Positions 17,517-26,398 of a stretch of 64,000 nt of DNA are shown in pieces. Made by a program: the position numbers and the translations under genes. Source of the DNA: Sporobacter sp942492735 (lineage in GTDB: Bacteria; Bacillota; Clostridia; Oscillospirales; Oscillospiraceae). The DNA is taken from the NCBI GenBank assembly GCA_942492735.1, contig OW818648.1, forward strand, positions 3,286,001-3,350,000, written 5' to 3'. The notes below the pieces were generated by a model. That model was not told where the DNA came from, searched no databases, and saw only the letters and a list, made by a program, of their open reading frames with translations. Positions within the stretch are counted from its first letter, which is position 1. Every line of letters starts with the position of its first letter.

Positions 17517-19478
17517 ATGAGTGACTTAAAATATCCGCATGTTTTTGAGCCGATTCAGGTTGCCGGTACGCTGTTTCGAAACAGACTTTTCTCCTCTCCG
17601 CAAGGCTTTTATAACATCGGGCCCGATCTTTTCCCTAACGACGATATGGTCGCTTTTTTTGAGACAAAAGCGCAGGGCGGTTTCGCTTCCGTCTGCGTTG
17701 GCGACTGTATTGTCGATTGGAAAAACGGCCGGCACTACGACTGGCTGATTCCAATGGATGACCAGAAAATGCTGCCGGGCCTCTCAAAGCTCGCTAACGC
17801 GGTGACACGCCACGGCGCGATCGCCTCTGCCGAATTATCACACGCGGGAATGTTTGCATATGCGTCTATGCAAGCTGGTACATCACTCAAGGGTCCAATC
17901 GACATGATCAACAAATATGGCGAGGTCAAGGCCATGACGGAAGATGATATCGAGCATGTCATTGACGCCTTTGCAAAAGCAGCTGCTTTTGCAAAACAAT
18001 GCGGTTTCGGTATGGTGACCATCCACGGCGGTCACGGCTGGCTGATTCCGCAGTTTTGGTCAAAGCAGATTAATACGAGAAAAGACAGATGGGGCGGTAG
18101 TTTTGAAAATCGTATGCGTCTGCCTCTGGCCATAGTCGACAGTGTTCGTAAAGCCGTTGGAAGAAGCTTCCCGATTGAATTCCGTATGAGCGGCTCCGAG
18201 ACGAATCCGGACGGGTACGACATCGATGAAGGCATTGAGTTTGCCAAAGCTCTTGATGGCAAGGTCGATATCATCCACGTGTCAACCGGCAACCACGAAG
18301 TCCTATCAGCCACGATTATCACGCACCCGAGTATGTTCATGGAGGACGGCGTTAATTTAAAATACGCCGCTGCTATTAAAGAACATGTCAAAACACACGT
18401 CGCAACTGTCGGCGCGTTTACCGACCCGGCGCATATGGACGAGGTCATCGCTTCCGGCAAGGCTGATATAATTGAAATGGGCCGCCAGACGTTAGCAGAC
18501 CCTGACCTGCCCCTCAAAGCAAGAACAGGACGGGACGATGAAATAAACAGGTGCATGCGCTGCTCGGCGTGCTTCGGCAATGTCGGTGAGCACCGTATCT
18601 TCTACTGCGCCATCAATCCCGTCATCGGTCACGAGAACGAGGCACGCTATCTCCCTCCCGTCAGAGAAAAAAAGAACGTTCTTATTGTCGGCGGCGGCGT
18701 CGCCGGAATGCAGGCCGCTCTGACTGCAGCCGAGCGCGGCCATCATGTCACACTCTGTGAAAAATCTGACAGACTCGGCGGCGTGCTTCTTTGTGAAGAC
18801 AAAATACCTTTTAAGAACAAACTCAAAGTATATCTTGAGCATCAGGCAAAAATGCTTGCCAAAGCGCCGATTGACCTCCGCCTTAATATCACCGTAACGC
18901 CGGATTACGCAAAATCACTTCACCCCGACGTTATTATCGCGGCAGTCGGTGCGCGACCCGCTATTCCGCCGATCAAGGGCCTCAAAGATGCCGATGGCAG
19001 CTTCAACAGCCTCGTCATGGGTGCTGAGGAAGTTTATTACCACCCCGAAAAGGCCGGACATAAGATCATTATTCTCGGCGGCGGTCTCGTCGCTGTCGAG
19101 CTCGGTATACATATGGCACAAAACGACCGCCGCGTCACCATCGTTGAGATGCTGCCGGAGCTGTCGCTCGGCGGGTTCAGCATGCATACATTGGCGCTGC
19201 TCGAAAAAATAGAAAAGCTCGGCATCAAGGTTTACACATCGACAGTCGTATCTGAAATTACCGCAACAGGTATTTTAGCAGAAGCACCGGATGGGCCTGT
19301 TGGCCTTAAAGCAGATACGGTCATCTATGCCACAGGACAGAAGCCGCTCCGTGAAGAAGCCGCCGCGCTCTCCAAATGCGTCGGTGAGTTCTATCAGATT
19401 GGCGACTGCCTCACCCCGAAGAATATACTCTCTGCGACGCAGGCCGCGTGGACGATTGCCAGAGACATTGGACGATAG
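17517..19478 (+). CDS. Old-yellow-enzyme-type FMN/FAD/Fe-S oxidoreductase
   Basis: This 653-residue, three-cofactor reductase resembles 2,4-dienoyl-CoA reductase, enoate reductase and BaiCD/BaiH. Residues 1 to about 335 form the FMN TIM barrel (HGGHGWLIPQFWS at 170-182). Cys346, Cys349, Cys352 and Cys364 form the 4Fe-4S site (CX2CX2CX11C). From residue about 388 an FAD/NAD(P) domain starts with VLIVGGGVAGMQAA, and a second dinucleotide fold lies around IIILGGGLVAVELG. It would use NAD(P)H to reduce an activated C=C bond. The substrate is unknown. A GAAAGGAGC ribosome binding site and consensus promoter suggest high expression as a single gene. Confidence 0.92.
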   Translation: MSDLKYPHVFEPIQVAGTLFRNRLFSSPQGFYNIGPDLFPNDDMVAFFETKAQGGFASVCVGDCIVDWKNGRHYDWLIPMDDQKMLPGLSKLANAVTRHGAIASAELSHAGMFAYASMQAGTSLKGPIDMINKYGEVKAMTEDDIEHVIDAFAKAAAFAKQCGFGMVTIHGGHGWLIPQFWSKQINTRKDRWGGSFENRMRLPLAIVDSVRKAVGRSFPIEFRMSGSETNPDGYDIDEGIEFAKALDGKVDIIHVSTGNHEVLSATIITHPSMFMEDGVNLKYAAAIKEHVKTHVATVGAFTDPAHMDEVIASGKADIIEMGRQTLADPDLPLKARTGRDDEINRCMRCSACFGNVGEHRIFYCAINPVIGHENEARYLPPVREKKNVLIVGGGVAGMQAALTAAERGHHVTLCEKSDRLGGVLLCEDKIPFKNKLKVYLEHQAKMLAKAPIDLRLNITVTPDYAKSLHPDVIIAAVGARPAIPPIKGLKDADGSFNSLVMGAEEVYYHPEKAGHKIIILGGGLVAVELGIHMAQNDRRVTIVEMLPELSLGGFSMHTLALLEKIEKLGIKVYTSTVVSEITATGILAEAPDGPVGLKADTVIYATGQKPLREEAAALSKCVGEFYQIGDCLTPKNILSATQAAWTIARDIGR

Positions 19479-19508
19479 AAGCAAGGATCAATACGCCGCC
19501 GCACCACA

Positions 19509-19580
19509 CGTAGGGAACGGTCTTGACCGTTCCTCAGCGCTATACACGCGGGAGTGGAATGGATAAATCCATTCCCTACG
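19509..19580. repeat. 72-bp double-hairpin repeat, copy 1
   Basis: Terminal inverted repeats CGTAGGGAA/TTCCCTACG enclose two hairpins (GAACGGTCTTGACCGTTC and GGAATGGATAAATCCATTCC). Copies of exactly the same length lie at 28611-28682 and, inverted, at 41775-41846. It sits in a 317-bp gene-free gap. Confidence 0.8.
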
Positions 19581-19696
19581 GTTTAAAAAGATTCTTCGGT
19601 CAAGCTTAGTAGCGCATACAAAACTGGATATCCGCGTGACACTATAACTGTCTCACCACCCGCATACGTAATTTTATGTATGAATAATATCAGAGT

Positions 19697-19729
19697 GTGC
19701 TGCAGCAAAGCGAGAAAATGCTGCAGCAC
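19697..19729. terminator. 11-bp hairpin in the gap before the GGDEF gene
   Basis: GTGCTGCAGCA (19697-19707) pairs with TGCTGCAGCAC (19719-19729). There is no T tract after it, so it may be a terminator remnant or a leader structure. The rest of the 19479-19795 gap holds only the 72-bp repeat. Confidence 0.4.
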
Positions 19730-19795
19730 CTTATATAAGGATGTTTAACTTTTTTATAAATCTTACGATAAGAGGTATATAACCATACGTGGGGG

Positions 19796-20944
19796 ATGAT
19801 GCAGCAGATGGCCGTTTTCTTGAGAATCGATATTAATGTCGTGGCAATGATATTGCTGGGGATCGTCATATTCATCGCAAAAATGCGTCTGGACAAGCAT
19901 GATAATGTCAACAAGACATTTCTGAACGTGTCCATGATCATCATTTTGCAGCTTTTTCTCGAAACCACTACTTGTTTTATCAATAAGAGGCCGGAATTAT
20001 GGCTTGTCCCCGTCTCAGTCGCTTTCCATATCTGTTTATTTATCACCGGTCCAGTACTTGCGTACTTCTGGTTTGTTTTCATCAGAAGTATGGTGACCAG
20101 AAGCGACGTAAGCAGCAAGTGGCGTATTCTCCTGTTTGTACCAGTTATCGTCAATACGGTTATGACGCTGTTATCACCGATGTACCGGCTGTTGTTTTTT
20201 ATCACGAGCGACAATGTGTATCACCGTGGGGCGCTGTTTATCGTATCGGCAGCCATGGTTTATATTTATCTCATTCTCGGTATTATGCTTATTATAAAAA
20301 ACAGACGGAAAATTGTCCGACAAGACTTTCTGCCGTTTTTAGTTCTTGGCATACTGCCGACTGCAGGCGGCATCATCCAATCATTTTTTTACGGCGCTCT
20401 CCTTATGTGGAGCTGTTCCGCTTTTTCTCTGATACTCGTGTATATCTTCCTAGAGGAGAGAATGATTCATCTGGATTATCTGACCGGTGCATGGAGCCGT
20501 CATTCCTTTGATCATTTCATATCGCAGCGGATCAAGCAGAACAGCAGCGAAAAACTCGGTATTATCTATATCGACATCGACGAGTTGAAGAACATCAATG
20601 ACAAATACGGCCATGCCGAAGGCGATGCGGCACTGAAAACTGTGATTAGAATCATTAAAAGCATTATCAGAAAGGGCGATATTGTCGCCCGTCTCGGCGG
20701 TGACGAATTTGCAGTGATTCTGAACTTCGAAAACGGCTCGAGGGAAATGCTGGAGAATACAATCAAAAGAATAGACGCGGCTTTTACAGAGCATAATCTT
20801 GACACCGGTCAACCGTATACACTCAAATGCAGCTACGGCGCCGATATATTCAGCCCCGAATCATGCAGCATAGAGGAGTTCATGCACGGCATCGACACGA
20901 TGATGTATAACAGCAAAAAGTTGAAAAGGCTGGATATCTCATAG
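19796..20944 (+). CDS. Membrane-bound diguanylate cyclase (GGDEF)
   Basis: This 382-residue protein has about seven transmembrane helices in residues 1-225, similar to the 7TM sensor modules fused to signalling domains, followed by a GGDEF domain. The active-site loop RLGGDEFAVIL is intact, and an RKGD inhibitory I-site sits five residues before it. It should therefore make cyclic di-GMP and be product-inhibited. The signal sensed by the membrane part is unknown. ATGs at 19796, 19799 and 19808 are possible starts. A GGGGG stretch sits directly upstream, so the third fits best for spacing. A GAAA-loop terminator ends the unit. Confidence 0.93.
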   Translation: MMQQMAVFLRIDINVVAMILLGIVIFIAKMRLDKHDNVNKTFLNVSMIIILQLFLETTTCFINKRPELWLVPVSVAFHICLFITGPVLAYFWFVFIRSMVTRSDVSSKWRILLFVPVIVNTVMTLLSPMYRLLFFITSDNVYHRGALFIVSAAMVYIYLILGIMLIIKNRRKIVRQDFLPFLVLGILPTAGGIIQSFFYGALLMWSCSAFSLILVYIFLEERMIHLDYLTGAWSRHSFDHFISQRIKQNSSEKLGIIYIDIDELKNINDKYGHAEGDAALKTVIRIIKSIIRKGDIVARLGGDEFAVILNFENGSREMLENTIKRIDAAFTEHNLDTGQPYTLKCSYGADIFSPESCSIEEFMHGIDTMMYNSKKLKRLDIS

Positions 20945-20953
20945 GATATGTTA

Positions 20954-20981
20954 GCAGAGGCGAAAGCCTCTGCATTTTTTT
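20954..20981 (+). terminator. Terminator of the GGDEF gene
   Basis: An 8-bp stem GCAGAGGC/GCCTCTGC with a GAAA tetraloop is followed by ATTTTTTT. Confidence 0.9.
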
Positions 20982-21084
20982 GAAAAATTATATTCCGAGG
21001 GGCTTGAAAAAAATAGTCAACGGCGTAGAATGCAGGTGTGTTGACCGATACGGTTAGACCAAAGCGGTCAAGGGAGGTGGTTAA

Positions 21085-21705
21085 ATGAACAGAAAGTTTT
21101 ATGAGCTGCCGGAGGAAAAGCAGCTTCGGATCATTAACGCCGGCTTTGAAGTCTTTTCGCAAAGCGAATACAAAAAAGCGTCGACGGAGGACATTGCTGT
21201 GAAAGCAGAAATCTCCAAGGGATTACTGTTCTACTATTTTCACGATAAAAAGACACTGTATCTATTCCTATATGATTATGCTGAAAATCTGCTGACGGAG
21301 AACGTTGTGGATGCTCATTTCAAGGAGATTACAGACGTTTTTGAATTATTTGAATACGCAGCGGGACGTAAATACGCAATCCTTGAGAAGAGTCCGTATA
21401 TCATGGACTTTGTCATGCGGGCGTTCTACTCGCAAAAAGAGAATGTGTCCGACGAATTGAACGACAGGTTCCAGAAAAAGACGGCGGAAATATTTGGTTC
21501 CTATCTTGCAAAAATGGACTTCTCGAAATTCAGGGAGGATATCAATCCGCAGGAAATACTGCAGATGCTCACCTGGACAGCAGACGGGTATATGCACGAA
21601 AAGCAGAGAGTCGGCTCTCCTATTGATCTTGACGACCTGATGGAGAGATATAAGGTCTGGTCGTTTATTTATAAGAAAATCGCCTATAAGGAGGAATATT
21701 TATAA
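21085..21705 (+). CDS. TetR/AcrR family transcriptional regulator
   Basis: This 206-residue regulator has an N-terminal TetR helix-turn-helix at about residues 10-55 (IINAGFEVFSQSEYKKASTEDIAVKAEISKG... ending LLFYYFHDKKTLY) and a helical C-terminal ligand domain. A GGGAGGTGG ribosome binding site precedes the ATG. Its stop overlaps the start of an ABC ATPase gene (TAATG). It is therefore the first gene of a four-gene exporter operon and probably represses it until a toxic ligand binds. Confidence 0.92.
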   Translation: MNRKFYELPEEKQLRIINAGFEVFSQSEYKKASTEDIAVKAEISKGLLFYYFHDKKTLYLFLYDYAENLLTENVVDAHFKEITDVFELFEYAAGRKYAILEKSPYIMDFVMRAFYSQKENVSDELNDRFQKKTAEIFGSYLAKMDFSKFREDINPQEILQMLTWTADGYMHEKQRVGSPIDLDDLMERYKVWSFIYKKIAYKEEYL

Positions 21706-22586
21706 TGAACGCGGTAATTGAAACAAAAAATCTGACAAAGTACTACGGAAAAGCACGGGGCATCATTGACGTTAATCTCATGGTGGAGGAGGGTGAAATT
21801 TTTGGTTTTATAGGGCCGAACGGCGCGGGAAAATCCACGACGATCCGAACGCTTCTCTCTCTCATCTACAAAACAAGCGGTGAAGCCAGGATTTTTGGGC
21901 TTGATTGCGAGATAGACAAAGTCAAGATTTTAGAAGATGTCGGGTATCTGCCGAGTGAGGTCTTTTACTACGACAATATGCGGGCGATCGACCTTTTTAA
22001 ATATTCCGCAAGCTTCTACAAAAAGGACTGCTCAAAAAAAATTGAGGAACTCGCAGGCGTCCTTCAGCTTGATCTGAAAAAGAAGATTGAAGACATGAGC
22101 CTCGGCAATAAAAAGAAGGTCGGCATCATTCAAGGCCTGCTCCACTCCCCCCGTCTGATTATCCTCGACGAGCCGACAAGCGGTCTTGACCCGCTCATGC
22201 AGAAAACCTTCTTCGAACTCATTAAGAAAGAAAACGAGCGCGGGGCGACTGTTCTGTTTTCGTCGCACATTCTCAGCGAGGTTCAGCGCATCTGCGACCG
22301 CGTCGCCATCATCAAAGAGGGCAAAATCGTTAAAACACAAAAGATCAGCGAGCTGCAGCAGAGTGCTTACAAAAACGTGAGCTTCACTTCGCAGGATGCT
22401 GCCAACCTGAAAAATTTCAGTGTCGCAGGTGCGCTTAAAATTGAGGTCTTGGAAAACAGCGTCAGCTTTATTTTCAAGGGAGACGTCAATATGCTGCTGC
22501 GTGAGATCGGCAAATTTCAACTGGTAAATGTTGATATCACCGAGCCGACGCTTGAAGAGATCTTCATGCACTATTATTCGGAATAA
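21705..22586 (+). CDS. ABC transporter ATP-binding protein (ABC-2 exporter)
   Basis: This 293-residue ATPase carries Walker A GPNGAGKST near residue 40, a divergent signature MSLGNKKKVG, Walker B with LIILDEPTSGLDP, and the C-terminal extension typical of drug/bacteriocin-type exporters. It powers the two membrane proteins encoded just downstream. TetR control suggests export of an antimicrobial or other toxic compound. The start overlaps the regulator's stop, so the two are translationally coupled. Confidence 0.94.
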   Translation: MNAVIETKNLTKYYGKARGIIDVNLMVEEGEIFGFIGPNGAGKSTTIRTLLSLIYKTSGEARIFGLDCEIDKVKILEDVGYLPSEVFYYDNMRAIDLFKYSASFYKKDCSKKIEELAGVLQLDLKKKIEDMSLGNKKKVGIIQGLLHSPRLIILDEPTSGLDPLMQKTFFELIKKENERGATVLFSSHILSEVQRICDRVAIIKEGKIVKTQKISELQQSAYKNVSFTSQDAANLKNFSVAGALKIEVLENSVSFIFKGDVNMLLREIGKFQLVNVDITEPTLEEIFMHYYSE

Positions 22587-22600
22587 AGAGGTGGCATGAA

Positions 22601-23401
22601 TTGAATATCTATTTGTACGAAATAAAGTCTCAACTTAAGGGTTATATCATCTGGACGGTGAGCATTCTCCTTTTCTTCTTTATCTTTATGTCCGGTATGT
22701 ATAGCGTTTTTATGGACAGCAGTGACGCCGTCCAAAAGATGTTAGGCGGCTTACCGCCTGGTTTCTCCGCCGCGTTCGGTGTCGTACTGGAACAGCTATT
22801 TTCGTACGGCGGGTTTTACAGCTTTATTTACACCTATATCGGACTCGTCGGAGCGATTATGGCGTCATCAATAGCATTAGCGGCCTTTTCGCGTGAGAAG
22901 CGCTCAAAATGTATGGATTTCATACTGACGAAGCCTGTCAGCAGAGCGAATATCTTTGTGTCAAAGCTGCTGGCATGTCTGACCCTTCTGCTGGCGGCGA
23001 ATATCCTGTATGTAGCTGTGGCCGCCGCTGCTTATAAGAGCGCCGGTCAGGACACGGCTGAGTTGGCAAGGCTCATCTGGGCATCCTGCGCGCTGCTTTT
23101 TACGCAGATTGTTTTCATGTCATTCGGAATCATTTTCGCCGTTTTTGCGAAAAAAGTGCGCTCCATCTCCGGACTTGCTACCGCGTTCGGTTTCGCGGGC
23201 TTCATCCTCTCAGCGCTGCACGGACTCCTTGAGGAAGAAGCCATCCGGTTTATCGCGCCGCTCAAATATTTCGAGCCTATCAGCGTTTTTTCGTCCGGCG
23301 GTTATACGCTTCAATATGCCGTTACCGCCGCCGTCGTCGTCATTGTTTGCATCGGTGTGTCGTATATAAGATTCGGCCGCAGCGATGTGCCGGCCATATA
23401 G
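22601..23401 (+). CDS. ABC-2 type permease, first subunit
   Basis: This is a 266-residue membrane protein with about six hydrophobic helices. It has the ABC-2 arrangement: a cytoplasmic start YEIKSQLKGYI, then ASSIALAAFSREKRSKCMDFILTKP before the third helix. The start is TTG 22601, supported by GAGGTGG about 8 bp upstream; the nearby ATG is out of frame. It is homologous to the next gene, so the pair probably forms a heterodimeric exporter channel with the ATPase upstream. Confidence 0.88.
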   Translation: MNIYLYEIKSQLKGYIIWTVSILLFFFIFMSGMYSVFMDSSDAVQKMLGGLPPGFSAAFGVVLEQLFSYGGFYSFIYTYIGLVGAIMASSIALAAFSREKRSKCMDFILTKPVSRANIFVSKLLACLTLLLAANILYVAVAAAAYKSAGQDTAELARLIWASCALLFTQIVFMSFGIIFAVFAKKVRSISGLATAFGFAGFILSALHGLLEEEAIRFIAPLKYFEPISVFSSGGYTLQYAVTAAVVVIVCIGVSYIRFGRSDVPAI

Positions 23402-23419
23402 TGTAAAGGGAGGCTTGTC

Positions 23420-24211
23420 ATGAATATCCTGAAAAGAGAACTGAGGTCCGGGCTGAAACCCTTCATCTTATGGGCAGTCGTTTTATTCTTTCTGATCTTT
23501 ATTGGCATTGTTAAATTTGAGAGCGCGAGCACTGGGGGTGCAAACATTTCCGAAATTCTTGCGGAGTTTCCGCGAATCGTGCTGGCCGTGTTGGGCATCG
23601 TCGGCGTTGATATCAATACACTCGGCGGCTATACGGCCATCCTCACCTATTACGTTCTGATATGCGCTGTGATCTATGCAGTGCATCTTGGTTCCAGCGC
23701 CGTCTCCCGCGAGTCCATTGACAAGACTTATGAGTTTGTTTTCACAAAGCCCCGATCGAGATCCTACGTCCTGGTGATGAAGCTTACTTCCGGCTGGATT
23801 TATCTCTGCGCGTACTGCATTTTATATGCTGTCTTTTCCCTGATGGCCGCCGCTTCCCTGAAAACGGCGGAGAACATCACGTCACAGACACTATGGTTCA
23901 CTTTATCCGTTTTTCTGATCGGTTCGCTGTTTGTTGCCTTATCGGCGTTTCTTGCGGGTGTGTCCAAACGGGCGGAAAAGGGCTCTTTGTATGGTAATCT
24001 GGCATTTCTGTATGCGTTTATCCTGGGTGTCATTTATGACATGCTCGAAAAGGGCGGCCTGATCCGGCTGATTTCACCGTTCAAATATTTCCTCCCGGAC
24101 GAAATTCTGAGTAATACATTTGACCCGTTATATACCGTCATTACACTGGTTCTGATTGCCGCGTTCCTGTACGGCGCGTTTAAATCGTTTAGGCGAAAAG
24201 ATTTAACATAA
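23420..24211 (+). CDS. ABC-2 type permease, second subunit
   Basis: This is a 263-residue protein with about six transmembrane segments and the same layout as its neighbour. The matching motif SSAVSRESIDKTYEFVFTKP is at about residues 93-112, and both share FKYF near the C terminus. A GGGAGG ribosome binding site precedes ATG 23420. The two permeases look like an old tandem duplication within the operon. Confidence 0.88.
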   Translation: MNILKRELRSGLKPFILWAVVLFFLIFIGIVKFESASTGGANISEILAEFPRIVLAVLGIVGVDINTLGGYTAILTYYVLICAVIYAVHLGSSAVSRESIDKTYEFVFTKPRSRSYVLVMKLTSGWIYLCAYCILYAVFSLMAAASLKTAENITSQTLWFTLSVFLIGSLFVALSAFLAGVSKRAEKGSLYGNLAFLYAFILGVIYDMLEKGGLIRLISPFKYFLPDEILSNTFDPLYTVITLVLIAAFLYGAFKSFRRKDLT

Positions 24212-24227
24212 GAAGATATGTGTATCA

Positions 24228-24265
24228 ATCGAAGTGGCAGTTCAAAGATGAACTGCCACTTCGAT
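24228..24265. terminator. 17-bp hairpin between convergent genes
   Basis: A perfect 17-bp stem (24228-24244 with 24249-24265, loop AAGA) lies 17 bp after the permease stop. It has no T tract on either strand, but its place between convergent genes suits a bidirectional terminator. Confidence 0.65.
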
Positions 24266-24303
24266 CGCTTATAACGCACAAAACTATAGACATTATTTTA
24301 TAC

Positions 24304-25305
24304 TTATTTATAGCTTTTCACTGTCTTGTCAATTGCTGCAATGATTTCTCCTACTGTACCGACAATAATAAGAACTGTTATAACGGTTATACCGATGCCG
24401 ATGTATCTGGACAGCTCCGCGATTGGCACACTTAATTTATCGGCAAAGCGTGCCACAAATGCGTCGGTGATCACATTCGGCCTTGATATAAACGTGACGC
24501 TGATCACAGCCTCGAAGATACTGTAAAGCGTCTGGATTATGACGATGCTGACGGACCATCTGCCTTTAATAAGCTTCATGACTGCGAAAAACAGTGTAAA
24601 TACCATCATGAATATAAAGAGCGGCAGAAACTGCAGTATAATCTGTTCATTAAAGAGGGGTGCTGTAGGTGCTCCCGCCTCATACCATGCGATAAACTGG
24701 GGATGACGGATCGTGCCGACGAGAAACAGCGTGGAAAACAGAGTAGAAAAAATTGCATTGGCAATCGTATCGCTGCGCTTGATGACGACTTTTGAATTTT
24801 GGGGGATCTCCGGCAGCTGTTTCGGCGACCAAGGTGTTAAACCTTTTTTGCTGCCAATATACTCGACGATGAAAAATATAGCCGTGACCCAGAAAAAAGC
24901 CTGTATAGCTCCGGTAAAGGCGGCCGTGATAAAACTTGTGATTATGGTCACAATGGAACTGACGACGCCTTCGGAGCTGACGCTGCCTGCATTACCGAAT
25001 ATAATTTTAAAAACCGCGAGCGCTGCGAGAAGTGCAGCCAGGCTGATGGCGACAACTTTTAAGACCATGAGATAATCATCAAAGAGTTCGGGTGAAATGA
25101 GATAGCGCGGATGCGGATTATACTGCACAGCCAATTTCGAGGGACTACCAAGCTCCAGGAGAACCTGTTCGATATCGTCGTCACTCGGACTCTCAGAGAG
25201 CATATCCTCAATATTGGAGCGCAGCTCCCGCTCTACATCGGCGCGCATGTTTTCCGGCAACCGTCTTGATACGTCGTATAAGTACCGATCTATGATGTTT
25301 TTCAT
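24304..25305 (-). CDS. HAAS-domain integral membrane protein
   Basis: This 333-residue protein has a soluble N-terminal HAAS-type domain (about residues 1-75: ELRSNIEDMLSE and VLLELGSPSKLAVQY). Five to six transmembrane helices follow. HAAS proteins are the regular partners of PadR regulators and are thought to pass membrane or ligand signals, but their exact action is not known. The start codon overlaps the stop of the padR gene at 25305, so the two are co-translated. Confidence 0.85.
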   Translation of the reverse strand: MKNIIDRYLYDVSRRLPENMRADVERELRSNIEDMLSESPSDDDIEQVLLELGSPSKLAVQYNPHPRYLISPELFDDYLMVLKVVAISLAALLAALAVFKIIFGNAGSVSSEGVVSSIVTIITSFITAAFTGAIQAFFWVTAIFFIVEYIGSKKGLTPWSPKQLPEIPQNSKVVIKRSDTIANAIFSTLFSTLFLVGTIRHPQFIAWYEAGAPTAPLFNEQIILQFLPLFIFMMVFTLFFAVMKLIKGRWSVSIVIIQTLYSIFEAVISVTFISRPNVITDAFVARFADKLSVPIAELSRYIGIGITVITVLIIVGTVGEIIAAIDKTVKSYK

Positions 25306-25643
25306 CAGGCTTCCTCCCTTAATAGCTTATTAATCCCGTCACATGTGCCCATCCATTCTTTTTTTAGCGCCTCAAAAATCTCTATCCCCGCTTCGCTCAA
25401 GACGTAATATTTGCGCGGTCGCGCAGATGTTGTGTCCCAACTGTTCTCCAAAAGACCCTGAGATTCAAGCCTTCTCATGAGTGGGTATAGCGTATTGGCT
25501 TCTATTTGTATACCCTTGTCTACCAGACACTGCAGCAGTGAATAACCATACTGCGGTTTATTCATCTGGCTTAAGACGGCAAGCGTCAGTGTCCCCCTCC
25601 TGAGCTCAATAATCATACTGCTGAGAAGATTGTTATCAACCAC
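25305..25643 (-). CDS. PadR family transcriptional regulator
   Basis: This protein of about 112 residues has the PadR winged helix (RRGTLTLAVLSQMNKPQYGY, then LEANTLYPLMRRLESQGLL-like) and the typical wing around RPRKYYVLSEAG. I choose GTG 25643 because AGGTGG lies 8 bp upstream and a promoter -10 element overlaps any earlier start. PadR proteins are small dimeric repressors, often controlling transporters. Here the co-encoded HAAS membrane protein is the obvious partner, and autoregulation is likely. Confidence 0.9.
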   Translation of the reverse strand: MVDNNLLSSMIIELRRGTLTLAVLSQMNKPQYGYSLLQCLVDKGIQIEANTLYPLMRRLESQGLLENSWDTTSARPRKYYVLSEAGIEIFEALKKEWMGTCDGINKLLREEA

Positions 25644-25662
25644 ATTATCACCACCTGCCCGC

Positions 25663-25692
25663 ATTATACTATGCGTCACACAATATAGTCAA
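25663..25692 (-). promoter_or_regulatory. Sigma-A promoter of the padR-HAAS operon
   Basis: On the minus strand TTGACT (25692-25687) and a perfect TATAAT (25668-25663) are 18 bp apart. The -10 lies 20 bp upstream of GTG 25643, which excludes longer versions of the padR reading frame. Confidence 0.75.
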
Positions 25693-25806
25693 TATAAATT
25701 AGTGTGATTTTTGTATTGTTAGTAATAATAAATTATTTCGGCACCTGTTCCCTACACCCGTTTTAACCGATATATATTAGAGATATTTTGCAAAGTGGAG
25801 ATTAAT

Positions 25807-26310
25807 ATGAGTGATATCGGAGCCGTATTGGCAGCAATGATACGCTATTACACCGGTGATGCCAGGCGAATCAACCATTTCCTGAAAGTATTCGGTTTTG
25901 CCAAAGCAATAGGCGAAATGGAGGGCTTGCGCGCTCCGGTACAGAATATTCTTGAGATTGCTGCTGTAACACATGATATCGGTATAAAAAACAGCGAAGT
26001 CAAATACAATAGCGCGGCAGGCCATTATCAGGAAATCGAAGGGCCTCCCGAAGCGAGAAAATTGCTCGAATCGCTAGGCTTTGATACGTATACTGTCGAC
26101 CGCGTTTGCTGGTTGGTCGCGCATCATCACACATACGGCGATATGAACGAACAAGATCACATCATCCTCATTGAAGCCGACTTTATAGTGAATGCTTATG
26201 AAGATAATATGACGGAAGCCTCTATCAAAAGCGTCAGGAGTAAAATTTTCCGCACCAAGACAGGCAAAGAATATCTGGACCTTTTGTACGAAAAAAACAC
26301 GCACAATTAG
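25807..26310 (+). CDS. HD domain phosphohydrolase-like protein
   Basis: This 167-residue protein has an HD-type metal site: VTHDIGI supplies the His-Asp pair, followed by AGHYQEIEGP, LVAHHHTYGD and the later Asp in IEADFIVN. The family hydrolyses phosphate esters such as nucleotides; the substrate is unknown. ATG 25807 is preferred over GTG 25795 because GTGGAG then serves as the ribosome binding site. It stands alone, divergent from padR. Confidence 0.85.
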   Translation: MSDIGAVLAAMIRYYTGDARRINHFLKVFGFAKAIGEMEGLRAPVQNILEIAAVTHDIGIKNSEVKYNSAAGHYQEIEGPPEARKLLESLGFDTYTVDRVCWLVAHHHTYGDMNEQDHIILIEADFIVNAYEDNMTEASIKSVRSKIFRTKTGKEYLDLLYEKNTHN

Positions 26311-26320
26311 ACTTTATATA

Positions 26321-26350
26321 TTGATTATTCATAACATCTCACGGTATAAT
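26321..26350 (+). promoter_or_regulatory. Sigma-A promoter of the fapA-like gene
   Basis: TTGATT (26321-26326) and TATAAT (26345-26350) are separated by 18 bp, 48 bp upstream of the likely start ATG 26399. Confidence 0.65.
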
Positions 26351-26398
26351 TGAGACATAGTTTGTCATTATAAAATGAAACGACGGAGGATGACCCTG

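Noticed and set aside
19690..20214. Minus-strand frame of 174 codons
   Set aside because: It is opposite the GGDEF protein's membrane part. Hydrophobic sense codons often give long antisense frames.
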